Below the pieces are notes generated by a model, which did not search any database, was not told where the DNA came from, and saw only the letters and a program-made list of their open reading frames with translations. The translations under genes and the position numbers were made by a program. Below are positions 27,059 to 40,177 of a DNA stretch of 64,000 nucleotides, piece after piece. Numbering within the stretch: the stretch's first letter is position 1; every line of letters starts with the position of its first letter. Source of the DNA: Nymphaea colorata (Eukaryota; Streptophyta; Magnoliopsida; Nymphaeales; Nymphaeaceae); assembly GCF_008831285.2 (NCBI RefSeq), contig NC_045139.1, positions 33,205,706 to 33,269,705 of the forward strand, read 5' to 3'.

Positions 27059-30000
27059 TTTGTTTATTTATCTTAAGAAATCTGAAGAGAATGATGAGCT
27101 TGTTATCTAAGGGCCTATGACTATCTATTATCCTGGGTCATGGCCCTTTTACATGCTGATCTTAGCAATCTACAGGACTTGTTAGGATCTGCAGACTGAG
27201 TACTTCAGTCATTTTTATGCTGGCATTACAAATGGTAGTAGAACCTTGTTCAACTCGGAAATGGAGTCTAATCCATAAGGAGTTATGTCATTTAAGGAGG
27301 TTGTTTATAATGTTCTGTATACGACAGTGACTTGAAGCATTCTTGCGTCTGTGAATTTTGAAATTAATTGACCATATATGTTCAAGTCCAATTAAAACCT
27401 ATTACTCGCTTGTAGCCCTTTTGGACCTTTTGGTTGTCGAATTGGAGCAAGATCTGGGACGTGTCACTGCCAAACTGAATGCATTGTTCAGTTATAGTAA
27501 TAATGAGGGATACAGTTTCAATTATCAATGCATTCTTCAATCAATTCCAAAGGAATGCTTGTCTTGATTAAGAAACATTTTTAAAATAATAAATTTACTG
27601 TGCCTTGCATTTGTGTTTTCAGCCAGATTGATCTATTTTGGTGCATATGTTATTATTTTTCATGTGTACTGCATGCCAAAGATCTAGGTCTCTTTCATTA
27701 GCGTACAAGTGCCTGTGTGTTGCCTGTAGCATTCTTATTTGTGTTATTCTCCAAGTTACATTTTTCTGCTCTTCTACTTTTGCTTATGCAGGTTAAACTT
27801 TGTCCAAGACAGAGACAAACAATGTTGTTTTCAGCTACAATGACTGATCAAGTTGACGAACTGGTTAAGCTTTCACTAAATAAACCAGTTCGTTTAGCAG
27901 CTGATCCATCCATGAAACGGCCTGCAACACTTTCTGAGGAGTATGTAGTTCTGCTGTGAATGCTCCTATATGCACATAAGATGCAGATTTTGGGTGTTTT
28001 CTTTTTTATCTCTTTTGTTGGTTGGCTTATTGTACTTCTGCTATTTTGCTCTCACATGTGCAGTATTCATTTGTGTTCTCCAATTTTGATGATCAACTGC
28101 ATCATAGACATACATTTCCTGCTCGAGTTTGAGACCCAGTAATTGGATCTCCTAGATGCCTTTTTCAGATTCTCAAAACTATAACATGTCACATTTTCCC
28201 TCAATGAGAAACCTTCACAATTTTTATCTCTTCGCAATGCCTATGAAATTTATGGGCGACTCTGACTAAGTTTACTGGCTAGCCATCAGTTTGGTCTCAA
28301 GACTCTCAACCAAACATGTGGCCATTGTCCAACCACCGACTAATGGAGAATGAACAAAGCTGATGTTGTCTATTTCCCTTCCTCACTTTTTAAAAATAGT
28401 TTTAGTAGATTATCTGTGCTGTTCCTGGCCATGCAACACCCACAATCTCAACCACCTTGTGCACACTATGTTTGACCTTGCTAAGTGGCTTTGTGATGGG
28501 CATGTCCCATACCTATTTTATTTGCACCAATCATCCACTAGCAAGCTACAAATGTGGCACTTAAAGTTGTTTCCTAAGTTTAATGTTGCTATCTAAGTTG
28601 TCTAACACTTTTAACTTTTCCCTTTAACACGTTAGCTGTAGGTTCAGTTGTCTTCTTTTTGGGATGCTGATGAATCATATATATTTTTCGTTTACATTTG
28701 TTCTCTTTGCAGGGTAGTTAGGATTCGTCCTACAAGGGAAGCAAATAAAGAGGCCATTCTTCTATCGCTTTGCTCGCGAAATTTTGTGAACAAAGTTATA
28801 ATATTCTGGTTTGTTTTTTCCTAAATATTTGTGTTTATTTATTTGATTATCTTGTTGACCTCTATGCATCTACTGTTGTTTCTGTTGTTTTTTGGTAGGC
28901 TTGTTGTTCTTTTATGCATAATGGGTTAACCGGGTGGGAAAAGTGAAAAGCAGGTTACTGTTAGGCATTTCTTGTACTTCCATTTTAGACTGGAGGTTTT
29001 GTTGGTTACATTGTCACAAAAATCATTATTGGGTTTATTTGGCAAGTCTTAAATGGGAAGTTTGGTTTTCTTGGGAATTCAAATAATTTAAGAACATAAA
29101 AAAATAATTAAAAAATTGTAAAGATTTGGGTCTTCTACTATTTTCTCACAAAAACGTCGATAAAAATTCAAAACAGTTATTAAAATGTTAAAATAAACCT
29201 AAAAAAAATTTAAATATATTTAAGACATTTTTCTGAAAAAGTGAAAAAGGCATCATGTCGTTCTGGCTTTCTTCCCAAAATATTACAATTTTTTTTGTGT
29301 TTTGTGTTTTCCTTTATTTTCCCGTTTGTTTTACTTTTTTTTTTTGGAGCAGAACACTGATATTTGTGATGTGGTTCATTACGATTTTTATTTACAGGTT
29401 TAGTATCTTATCTTTAGTAAGGCATTGGGATAATTTTCTTTGAGCTTATTGTTCTAGAAGATATTCTTATGTAATTCTAGCACTTACAATATGCAAACAA
29501 TGCAGTGGGACCAGAAAGGAAGCACATCTGTTGAAAATATTGTTTGGTCTTGCTGGTTTTAAAGCTGCTGAACTCCATGGTGATCTAACACAGGCTCAAC
29601 GCCTTGATGTAGGTGCTTTTGTGTTTGTACCTCATGTTGTGACTTGTGAGCAAATAGTACATGATTGATTAATTTTTTGATCTTTGTGATGCAAGTCTTT
29701 TTCATAGAAAAGCATTTTCCTAGTATGTGACAATAATGATAACCCAAAAGTTAATCTAGTGTTAAACATTTTTTTCTAGCGGTATGTGAGAAGATATTAA
29801 AAAAATTAAAACTTGTTTGGTTCTGATCAACATTTTGTTCATCAAAAGGTAGTTCATGCTATGACATCTCCTCAATTGTTCTGTTTGTAAATGCCTGTAG
29901 GCTTTGGAGCTTTTCAGGAAACAGCAAGTGGATTTTCTGATTGCAACTGATGTTGCTGCTCGTGTAAGGCCTTTTCTTTTACAAAAAGTCCTATTCTTTT

Positions 30001-33000
30001 CCTTAAGTGACAAGTCTATTATTGATGATAATTTGGCTAGGAAGCAACTAAATAGCCATATGCATGTGTTATTCTATTGTACAGCTGAAGTAATTTGATC
30101 TTGTACTTGATTTTTTGAACCTTGTGATGCAGGGTCTTGATATAATTGGCGTGCAAACAGTAGTGAATTTTTCATGTCCTCAGGATATAAACAGGTAAGG
30201 CCTTTAAGTATGCTCTTATTCTATAATGACAATTTTAACAATTATCATATTTCTACTGAATCAGAATTTTAATAATTCTCATATATATGTAGACACGACT
30301 TTCCTTTGTCTCCTTATTGTGCTAATTAAAATTCAATATTTCATGATATGGAAACATCATTTATGCTCTGGAATTGCCCTAGTTTTTCATGCCTTTACTT
30401 CAATTACTTTTTGCCAAGTTCTCCCTTTTTGGGCTCTACTTCTAATATTGGGTCCATCAATGAAACATCACCTGATAATGTGTTCCTTGGGTTCATTATT
30501 TGTGTTATGGGTGTTTTCAGTCATAGTCACAAAGAACACATTTTTTTTCGAAAAAAACACGAAAAAAATGTGATAAATTAAATTGCTATTTAAAACTTTA
30601 GAAAAACACGTTTTTTTCAACAGAAAACATTAAAAACGAAAAAAACGCATTTTAATGCGTTTTTGACATGTTTTTTGAACCTTTTTCTTTTTTCTTTTTC
30701 ATTTTTTTAATGCCAAACAGTTTTTCTTTTTTCATTTTCTATTTTTTATTTGTTGCGAATCTACTTATCTTTTGATGTTTGTGTTATTAGTTTCTCACTT
30801 ATTTTATTTTTCCTCCATTTTTAGTTTTTTTAAAATTTAAAAGATTTACCATATTTTTCCCATTTTTCCCCTTTTTTTCAAGCTCACCATATTATACCCG
30901 AGGAAAACCTCGCCATTTAAAATTTTGAAATGCTATTCTTGACTATGGTTTTCGCCATTCTTTGGTTTTAATAATATAGCCTGTTCCTCGTAACTTGGAA
31001 GCAAAAGTAAAGTACCCTTGTAAGACTGTTCCACACATATTCAGATGTTCTTTTCACATACAGATGTATAATGGTAACTATCCCTGTCTAACCACTGGAT
31101 AAATGGTAGATGATGAAGCAGAAATTCCTTTATGATTTCCTATTTTTAAGTGGTGCTTATTATGGCACTTATGTGTATAACTTCTCTATTATTACTGTCT
31201 CTGCTTGGTCATTTAGGTACATTTGCTGCAGTTCTCTTTTTGTCGTTCCTAAAAACAATGAGTTCAACTACTTCTTTAATCAGAAGCCTCTGCTTGGAAC
31301 TTTAGATAAATTTACTGCAATGACTTTTTAGCCTTTCCCCGATACAAGCAGTTCAATTACTTAAATCATAGCCAACACTTGGAACATCTTAAGTTTGTCC
31401 GCCTCGTGCAGTTTATGTTATTGGCTAAGTTGCATAGGTATGAGAGTTCTCCTAGCATACACGTCTTTAAGGCATTCTTGGCACAAGTACTCTTGGGCAG
31501 CTGGGTATGTTTTAAATCGGTCTTGGGTCAGGCCCAATCCAAAACATTGGTCCTTAAAATTGAAGCAAAAGGTTGACAAATCTTGGTTGGTCATCGTCCT
31601 CAGTTGATGGCAGCAGGCGGTTGATGGAAACAGGAGAGACAGATTAGAAACCATGGGCGGGAGATTAAGTTGCATGTTCAAGAAGCCAGCAGCCTTCATG
31701 ATATGTGCCAGCCTCTTGAACCTCTTGTGCCCCTCCCGCCTCTCCTCCTCCTCGGCCAAGACGATGTCAGGGCTCTCCTTGCCGAACTAGACCTGCTCCA
31801 TGGCCAGCTGCTTTTGCCTGCTCAAGTCAGCATGGCCTCCAATGACTTGATGCAATGCTGAATAATGTTTGGGTCCCTCACCAAAGTTTCGTAGGAATAT
31901 TACATGGTTGTGGTGTGTATCCCGCTCTGCCAGCTTAAGCACTTTGGGGTTCATGGACTTGAGGGGTTGCAGCACCAGCATTAGGTCGGAGGTAGGGTTG
32001 ATGCATCAGAAACAAGCTCTTGCTGCATGGCTTGCTTGAGATAGAGGGTTTTGAAAGGGTCAAACTTTCAATGGTTTTGTGTCTTCGTTTGTATTCAGTC
32101 GCCACCTTATCATTGTATTCACATCCTTAACATATTAACCTTTCTACAAGAACAAAGTACAAGAAAGATAGAGAGAGAGAGTGAGTAGGGTTGATGATTT
32201 TCGTGACTTTGTCCCTTCTTAAATGTCTAGTTCTAATTTTTATCTTTTTGTTCCTTAACCCCCTTGACATTTACCAAAATTTCAAAAGAAAAAAACTTAA
32301 ATTTTTAGAAAAAGAGAGAAAGAGAGAGAGACACACACACATTTTCCTCATTGACTGTATGATGGCACTTCTCTTAGTAGCTTTTATGTGCTTGTTGTGC
32401 AGCTATGTTCATAGAGTAGGTCGCACTGCAAGAGCTGGGAGGGGTGGGCATGCTGTGACTTTCATAACTGAAAGAGATCGGTCCCTCTTGAAGGGCATTG
32501 TAAGTGCCATAAAGTTGTTTTCTTTTGTTTCTTCTGATTGAGAAAGTTCGGTCATTAGCATTGCCAGTGAGCTTATTTAAGCTCTTAATGAGGTAGATTG
32601 TCGAACTTCAGATATTGTGGCTATCATCTTTGATGAAGAGATTTGGTTGGGCGTATTCTTCTTTTCCTTTTTAAGATTGCTCGCTCTCTCTTTCTCTTTT
32701 ATCTATCTTTTTCCGAAAGTAACTGTAATGATGTCATCTACGTGATTAAATTGACAAAAAATCAATTATGCATTTATGCTTGGTTTACTTAATTATGATG
32801 CACATATTGGTGTTCACTTAGAACTCACAAATAAGAACTCAGAAGCTTGATAAATATTTTAGTGTAAAAATTCACGTCTTTCTTCCAAAACAGCAGGATT
32901 CAAGTCTATGCTTAGCAAATAGAACATGTTTAACACCTCTACAGTTGAAAAAAGTTATAGGCTGCTATTTTTGTAATTAAATTCGTGGGTGCCCTCTTAT

Positions 33001-35408
33001 TGACTTTAAATCGTAAGCATGCATATGTATTTGTTTTCCCATTTTCTGAGTGTGAACAGCTATCATAATTGCAGGAAATTTAAAAGCAATCTGGATTGTA
33101 GCCCACCATTTAATGGTTGAAGATTCTGGTTGCATTCAACGTTACAATAAGCAGATGCCGCAAATACGTGGTCATAAATATCAATGATATTTTGAAACTT
33201 TCCCACTATTATTACAAATTACTCCAAACAGGCATCCCTCTTGATCATTTCCAAATTCAAGTTTTATATACAGATTTTTCAAAATATCATGTCACCCCCA
33301 TGAAATTTTGAAAAACTATAGTGCCTGCCCTTTGTGGTGCTGCTCTTGGTTCTGAGGGGGAAATATCATGAAGAAATTCATGATAATTTCAAAAAATCAC
33401 GCAAAATAACCATAATGATATTACCATGATATTTTTCTTTTCTCGGGGGATATTTTGTTTTTAGATTATATTTTTAATTGTATATTCTAAATGTTGTTTC
33501 TTTTTAATTATAAAAGCTTTTACAAATGTTTTTCTGTGGCACATGGATGCATCTATTCTAGTTCCACACCAACCCCCCTCCAACACCAGGGGCAAAGCCC
33601 CAGCTGTAAAACTCACAGCCAAAGTTTTTGGAAAGAGTTACACCAGCACCTGCACTGTGACTGGCACCGATGCCCTGCACCTATGTGGCATGGGTGTTTG
33701 TCTATGCTTTTTTTAGAAAAAAAAAAGAGTATAGAACTAATAAATCTATGGCTTTTTTATGTTATTCGTTATATTCTTATATTTTTTTGAATTGCCAAGT
33801 TTTTCCAAATGCTGAGAACAATGTTCATGATGAAAGGGTGGCATTATTTTGTCTCAAATTACTGTTACGATAATATTGAATATTAAAAATTCAAGCTTCA
33901 TTAAAGCCATATAAATTGAAAGTTTGCTTATTTGTCAAAATATGAAGTATGTCATGATAAAATTACTATAAATCAATGTTCTTCTCCCTTGTATGACCAT
34001 GATAGTCTACACTTTCGAAGTTCTTGAATGATCTATTTCATTGATATAGTCTCATTTTCACCTGGTGCTTGCAATTATCCTTTTGTAAATCAATTTTCAT
34101 TTGTTCTGGTGGTGCTAACTGCTAGGAATTAGTTGCATTGGCTTGTAGGTGAAGATAAGTTACACAAAGGTTGCTATCTGTGTCAGATGGATGCACCTAT
34201 AGGCCGCTGTTGAAAATTCAGGACATTGGCAACCTTAGATACGATTCATATGTGGTCAAGGCCATGGCTAGTGCAGTCATTTTGGACATAGTGAACTTTG
34301 ACCAGCCTCGTCTTTTTTCTGTTATACTTTTTAGAGTTTTTTAGCTTTGCAATTTAGCCAATTGCATTTTCCTTTTTCCTTAAATTATGGTAGATTAGAT
34401 GATGCCTGGCAAGAAAATAACAGAACTGATATTTATCAAAAATGGGTTTCCATTTACATAGATCCTTAAAATACTTTTTTTTTGTTTAAGTTCTTTTTTC
34501 ATCATCCGGTATGCTAGTCCACAAGGAAATGGCTAAGTGGATGCAATTATTTTTATTTGGCTCACCATATGATTTCTATTTTCTATATAGGGGGACATAG
34601 AGTGGGATTTAAAGTGGAGATTTCTGTGATGGGATGGTCAATCCTTCATTTTTTTTATATGATAAGGAATTTTGTCTACTTAATGGTTTGATTGATTTTT
34701 GAACTTTTATCTTGTTCAGTTTTCTACTCTTTTTTATAAAAACTTTGTTGCTTGTGTTTTCCTCAGGGTTTACGAACTTGCTATATTTATCTTTATGGTC
34801 TGTTGTGTGTACAACAATTAGCTAGTAAGATGAGAAATGCTCCATGTGAAAGAGTTGTGCTTTGATAATGAGAGCTTCAATTGTTTAATTAGTTTTGAAA
34901 GTCTCTGAAGTACTTAGAACAGGATAAGATTGAGGAAACCCTAAATGTGTTTGAAAGCTTCCCAAATCATCCAAGAGAAGTGTCAAAGCTAGGATATGTC
35001 TAAAAGTTTTGTGAATTTCTAAAATTAGTTGAAATACATGTATATACATGGGCGGGTGCTTTTTTTTTGGACCCTCGGTAGTAAGAGATTAGCTGATACA
35101 CAGAAATTAATGAACCTGGTCCTTATTGTCTGCTATCTTGTCCATGCAAATTTTGGCGAGTAACTATCTCACTTGGAAATTCTACAGGTCAAGAAAGCTG
35201 GTTCCAAGCTTTTAAGTCGTACAGTGGCAGAGACTTCTGTAGTTAAGTGGTGCAACTGGATTGAGCAAATGGAAGATCAAGTGGCTGAAATTCTTCAGGA
35301 AGAAAGGTTGTGGAGCATTGTTACATATATCATTTCCGGGTTTTTGTTGACAAGGATTTTGTGGGAAGTTTTTTGTAAAATATTTTTAGGGGAAACCTTG
35401 TGAATTTC

Positions 35409-35497
<89 letters not shown>

Positions 35498-38400
35498 ACA
35501 GAAAAGCTATGAACTTGTGAATTTTTACTAATTTTCTTAGAAGAAAGGCATTGTTAATGGCTTTAATGGATAGACGGGTGAGAGAGAGAGATGGATGGAT
35601 GGGTCGACCCGTCCATGCATATTTATTAATCTCCGTTTCTGTCTCACAATAAAGGATATATGGTTCTTGCCACCTGGTGATCCCCCAGACATTCATATAC
35701 GCTTGGCATCTGTGTTTGGACACTTAAGTTGAGGTCCCTAGCAATTCAAATGAAGGAGGAAGTGGAAATTCATATGGAGAACTTGGCTTTTTACTTTTTG
35801 GTGGTCATTTGGGATACGTGGAATGCAATTATCTACCAAAGAGTCACCCTTAATCTTTTGTCAGTAGCGAGAAGGATTCTAGTAGATACCACTAATAGTG
35901 ATACAGAAATGTACCATCCTTTTGGGGGATCATTTTTCTCCCCTCATGTTTTCTAATGATGACTTGTTCTGTATGTACTCGTACTGTCAAGCATGCATAT
36001 GTTTGTGCTGAGATTTACAATTAGCTCACTTCTCGCCTGTCATTTTTCTAGTAATATTATTATTATTCTTTCTCTTTTTTTGTATGACCTTTCATCTCCC
36101 AATCCTGAGAGAAAGGGACCATACATTTGTATTTTGTTAAAGAAAGGGAAAAAATTGTGATATTATCACAGTGGTATCATAAAATATATTTAGTGATAAA
36201 TACAAAATATCATGAAATTCCTTCTCTTCTCATTTTCTTCACTTCCACTTGGTGTCAACTTGATGCTTTAAATATACTATCAATATTTGTTATGATGGTT
36301 GTGGAAAAGCTTTTCTGATGTGATATGTTGTAATGTACTTTGACAGCATTTGTTCATTTCTTTTCCTATAGGGAAGAGAGGGCATTGAGGAGGGCTGAAA
36401 TGGAAGCAGCTAAGGTGACAAACTTCTGAAGATCTGTTTTTATTTTTCCTTTCTGTTTTGATATTATTTTATATGAAAATAGCTATAAGGGCATTGTTTT
36501 TGCAAACTTTCTGGATGTATATGAGTTACTAACATAGAGTCTCCTTTTGACTTTCTGCATAAATGGACAGGCTGAACATATGATCGAGCACAAAACTGAG
36601 ATATTTTCTCGTCCCAAGAAAACCTGGTTCGAGACAGGAAGAGAGAAGAAGCTTGCAGCTAAAGCTGCAAAGGTTTGTTTTTCTTATTGTTGAATTTGAT
36701 AGGTTAACATTATCTTGATATCTTCTGTCCCAAGTCTGAACCTATTTGAAGCTTTATTTTTGCACATTTGCTCCAGACATTGCTATATCTTAAAATTTCT
36801 TCCAAAATTTTGAAGGGCTGAAAGGTAACATTTGGCATGTTTTACTAAAATGAAAAATTTAACAGAAAACCAGTTGTTTGGTTAATCTGTGTGATGACCA
36901 TCTCATGTGATGGCCATCTCATGCATGCACTGATTGTGATAGCTAGTTAACGGTTGTTGTCCCCATTATAAAATCACCTTTCTTCACTGATGTCTCGGGT
37001 AAACAATATCCTGTCCCTATGCTATTTGCTTTAAGTCATATACTTCCTCAGAAGCATGTGGCACACAAATAATAACTGGCAGTGGTTTACAAACTTACAA
37101 GTCCTTCTCTACTGCAGCTTCATTCTGTTGTCCAGGCATGAGTTCATCTTATGCTGATAAAGAGGCGAGTGTAGAATGTAAATCATGCTTGTAAGAATAT
37201 AAATCATGCTTGTATGACTTTGGGTCATTTGTGAAATTATTTGTCTGTTGAATACTAGCATTTTGAAACTTGGCCTGAACTTCAAATGTATCAGTTTCTT
37301 GGAGGAGCTAAACCATGGCCTTTTTTTGGAGAACATTTTCTGGGGCATGAAAAAGTAAAAGATAAAGATGGAGATAACCATATTATTTTGTTGTTCTCAT
37401 TAAGCTGAAGTGTTATATCTTCAAATGACTGGAAAGATGGTTCTTGTTTCCATTGGTTATTAGATAAACTGTTTGCTTATTAAGATTTATGTTTAAAGGC
37501 TTAAAGCCCAAGCAGAATAAATTATTATGGTGTTGTCAAGAACCTCACTTTGAGATTTAAGCTTTAAATCGTGTAGATATTTAATGAATGTTTTTATCTT
37601 GATTTGCTGACAGACTTCTTGTGTTAACAAAGTTATTTAGGATATTTATTTTGTCACTCTCTTTCAGCTTCATTTTTAGGTTCATGGCAATGGTATTGTT
37701 GTAACTTGTAAGCATCTGTAGATTTGTTGGAATACCCAACTTTGTAGTTGCTGCAGTTTTGGTCTAATTTTTCTCCAGGCATTTGTGTCATTTCACAAGT
37801 GCACTGATGCTTTGTGGTTTTAGCTGGTCTGTTTTTCTATCTTGTGGTGAAACTTGGACGTCTATACTAATAGTGCTATTTGTTTCTTTTCTCTACTGTT
37901 CTATTAAAATGTTAAAATTCATGCAAGTGCATTTGCTACTTTTCTTGCAACCATGTCACATTCTTGTGAAGAAGTCTTAAGAAATGATATTTGTTTTGTA
38001 CTACAAGTTATGCTCACCTCCAGACCTGTATTAGTTCATTCTTCTGTTACCTAAGTCACATAGGTACGGGTACGATTACAGCAATTTTAGATGACCTTGT
38101 TATGGGGGCAAGACAAAAAAAAAGTGTGTGTGTCTATATATGTGTATATATATAGTATATAGATACTTACAACACATCATTAAAGTAATTTATAATAGTT
38201 CCTTTCATAATTCCTACATATCATCTCATAAGACATAATAAACTAACAAAAATATGGTTAAAATATAAGAAAAAATTAAAAAATGTGGTTTCGTTGACTC
38301 CGAACTGATCCAAGTGTACCACAAATGTACCGCCATGCTGGCTTCAGGCTCCTTTGTAGTAGGCTCCAACAACTCTATGCATCATCTTATATTTTTGTCT

Positions 38401-40177
38401 GTCCATCTTAGCATGCACATGCCAGCTGTATGTTTTTACTCTTTTTACCCAAAATTTAGTTAATCTTGCTTTAATGTCATGTTAAAGTGCTTTAGTTCGA
38501 ATGATACTTATCCACTTTATCCAAGTACTTCCAATGTTAAGGACTCGAGTGGTTGTTGATCAAACCTTTCATTTTCTTGCATACAATCTCTAGTTGCTGA
38601 AGCATCTAAACGTCTCTGATGACTGTATCTTCTTCACTATTCTTCCCATCGAGCAAGTTAATATGGATATCCTTATTACAAGCCACATGGATATCAAGTT
38701 CATTTTCCCTGAGCAATCATTGTTTTTCTTTCTTCTTCGCACCCATTTGAACATTTTATATTTTGTGAGAGAATATAGTGTGTATGCTTCTTTTTCAAAT
38801 ATAGTTTCTCTTTTGTTCATGAACTTGATGCTATATGTACTTTCTAAGATTTTTGTGCTCTTCCTTAATGTGCAAAATTGTTCCTTTTGATAATATAGGC
38901 TTCCAAAGAGAACCATCTAGGCAGTGTAAATACGACACTAAGTGTGCAGCAATCAGATGATCAGAAGGAGAAGGAGAAGAGGCAGCGAGAGCGAGAGGTG
39001 TCCTTTGCTGCATTTATCTCTGCTTGTTTACCTTGTGGATTTTGATAAACAGTGCTTCTTTCTTGAAATATTTGGAACATTTATATGCTGGTACTTGATC
39101 TTGTTTAACAGAAAAGCATGCCTCGGAAGAAACGGAGAAGACTGGAAGCAGCTAGAGAAGCAGCTAGTGAAGGACATGAAACGACAGACCTTGAGGTAGT
39201 ATACATCTCCCACTCACTTATTTTTGCGCGAATATCCAGAATGAGGCATCATGTAATATGCGTCACACTTATTTATGGACTGTACCTTAAGAAGATTAAG
39301 AGTATTTTCGTGCTGAGTTTCTATGCCTGACTGATTCAATTTCAAAAACAACATTCTGGATGACCACTCATGTTGCTCTGTTGCACTCCATCTTATTCAC
39401 TGTGTTGCACAAGACACGTGGAGCTGGGTGGTGTTCCTAATTCATGCAGTTCATTGTGCATCTAATTTAAATTTTTTTGGCATGTTTAATCATACTGGTC
39501 ACTGAGTGATTCTTTAAGCTAACTATTTTTGTAAGGTTCTATTCAAAAGTTATTGGCTGTTTATATTTGATTTAAATGCAAAAGTAACTTCATGATGTGG
39601 CTTCTTTGCTGGCTACCATTTGTTTTACTGGTGCATTTTAGTGTTCATCTATGCTACTTCCTGCTAGTTCATTCAATTCTGCGGAAACTTTAATTCTCAA
39701 GCTTTTGCAGTGTGAACCTTGTATGCGTTATCTGATAAATATGATTTCAGGAGGTCAAGGATAAGAAGCAGAAGGTGGGTGTAGGTAAATCTCTTGTTGA
39801 CATCGGATATCGACGGGCTAAGTCAGTTAAGGCGTCCCAAAAAGCACAGCAAGCTGGTAAGATTGTGGGCAATGCGAAGAAGAAACTTGGGAAAGCTTCT
39901 CACAGACATAAAAGTAGGAAAGAGGAGATGAAAGATCTATTTCAAAGTGAAATGAGTTCAAAAAAGAGGGAAATGAAGACAACGCATGGAGGTGGCAGGA
40001 AGAAAAACTCAAAGAATTCCTTCAAGAGCAAATCAAGGTAAAATTGCATCAGGAACTTTCAATCGCTATTGCATCATTGTGATACGTTTATCAGACCTTT
40101 TGGCTCCTCTTCAATGCTTATCTTATCTTGTTTTCTGTGTATGTTGGATGCTATTTCTCAGGTATAAACGTAAGTAG
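20145..40177 (+). CDS. RH28: DEAD-box ATP-dependent RNA helicase 28 (DRS1/DDX27 type), 19 exons, 750 aa
   Basis: Nucleolar RNA helicase expected to remodel pre-rRNA in 60S ribosome assembly. Exons read by eye: 20145-20471, 21574-21750, 23528-23596, 23694-23800, 23890-23968, 26561-26734, 27792-27940, 28713-28808, 29506-29608, 29901-29963, 30133-30194, 32403-32499, 35188-35306, 36372-36414, 36571-36672, 38899-38997, 39112-39195, 39751-40037, 40162-40177. All are GT-AG with consistent phases (2253 bp). Residues 12-50 are an acidic tract. Then come the Q motif (GYQKPTPIQ, ~160-168), AITGSGKT (185-192), PTRELA (220-225), TPGR (269-272), DEAD (294-297), SAT (325-327), ATDVAARGLD (442-451) and [11 protein letters not shown] (472-482). 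The tail is basic (PRKKRRR at ~626) and ends KSKSRYKRK, as in RH28. All catalytic motifs are intact. Introns of up to 2.9 kb carry transposon and gene fragments. Family certain; expression not shown. Confidence 0.93.
20961..21275. repeat. Three tandem ~105 bp units in RH28 intron 1
   Basis: Units at 20961-21066, 21067-21168 and 21169-21275 each start GTTCAA(C/T)AAACAA. Each contains GGCTTGACCCACA or its variant and TTGAGAGTC, and ends GGATA(C/T)GATTAAATTA(T/C). Small differences between units show they are not newly made. Non-coding minisatellite-like array. Confidence 0.85.
21751..23527. other. RH28 intron 2, no other gene
   Basis: A 1.8 kb intron. The stretch at 22260-22430 has higher GC and purine content (GGGAGGGAGGGAAGCAGGTG) than its surroundings and may be an inserted fragment, but neither strand gives a recognisable protein. 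Confidence 0.5.
24813..25977. mobile_element. 1.16 kb TIR-like element in RH28 intron 5
   Basis: The left end reads TATGTCACTGGGGTG followed by a GGTGCGGGTGCGGGTG stretch. The right end reverse-complemented reads TATGTCACCAGGGTGCG, followed inward by GCGGGTGCGGGTGCTACCCGG. Both edges contrast sharply with the AT-rich intron. Inside are repeated GCAGAGAGAGACGAGACA segments (25328, 25410) and repeated GGTGGAGGTAGAAGTC / GGTGGAGGTAGAAATCG (25569, 25624). No transposase is visible, so it is probably a non-autonomous element or the remains of one. Confidence 0.55.
26965..27054. repeat. (AC)n(TA)n compound microsatellite, RH28 intron 6
   Basis: A (AC)n run passes through ACATACAT words into (TA)n. 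It is simple-sequence DNA within the 1.06 kb intron between the DEAD exon and the SAT exon. Confidence 0.85.
30522..30947. mobile_element. Dispersed TIR element, copy B, in RH28 intron 11
   Basis: The left end is CATAGTCACAAAGAACACAT. The right end reverse-complemented is CATAGTCAAGAATAGCAT. These are clear imperfect terminal inverted repeats beginning CATAGTCA. Flanks GTTTTCAG (left, with one extra T) and GTTTTCGC (right) are a possible imperfect 8 bp target duplication, the length made by hAT elements. The interior matches 1585-1972 throughout. Non-coding and T-rich. hAT affinity is inferred only from the possible 8 bp duplication. Confidence 0.6.
31620..32060 (-). pseudogene. GRAS-family transcription factor fragment in RH28 intron 11
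   Basis: Minus-strand translation gives [20 protein letters not shown], then [18 protein letters not shown]. After an in-frame TAG near 31790 it continues [35 protein letters not shown]. This matches the PFYRE-to-SAW part of GRAS proteins, where 'xPKVxxxxEQDxNHNxxxFLxRFxEALHYYSAL' and 'FGxEIxNIVAxEGxERxERHExxxxWxxxMxxAGF' are typical. The N-terminal GRAS motifs are missing and several hallmark residues have drifted. No introns are needed, but most GRAS genes lack introns anyway, so this cannot tell a retrocopy from a DNA duplicate. It is antisense to the host helicase. Confidence 0.65.
35411..35490. repeat. (TA)n microsatellite in RH28 intron 13
   Basis: About 80 bp of alternating A and T, interrupted once by TG, about 100 bp after the donor of exon 13. 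Confidence 0.9.
36673..38898. other. RH28 intron 15
   Basis: A 2.2 kb intron without other exons. At 38060-38340 is repeat-like sequence (TAGGTACGGGTACGATTACAG, and later GTACCACAAATGTACCGCC). It resembles a similar motif cluster near 48075-48420 and may be a dispersed repeat. Confidence 0.45.
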
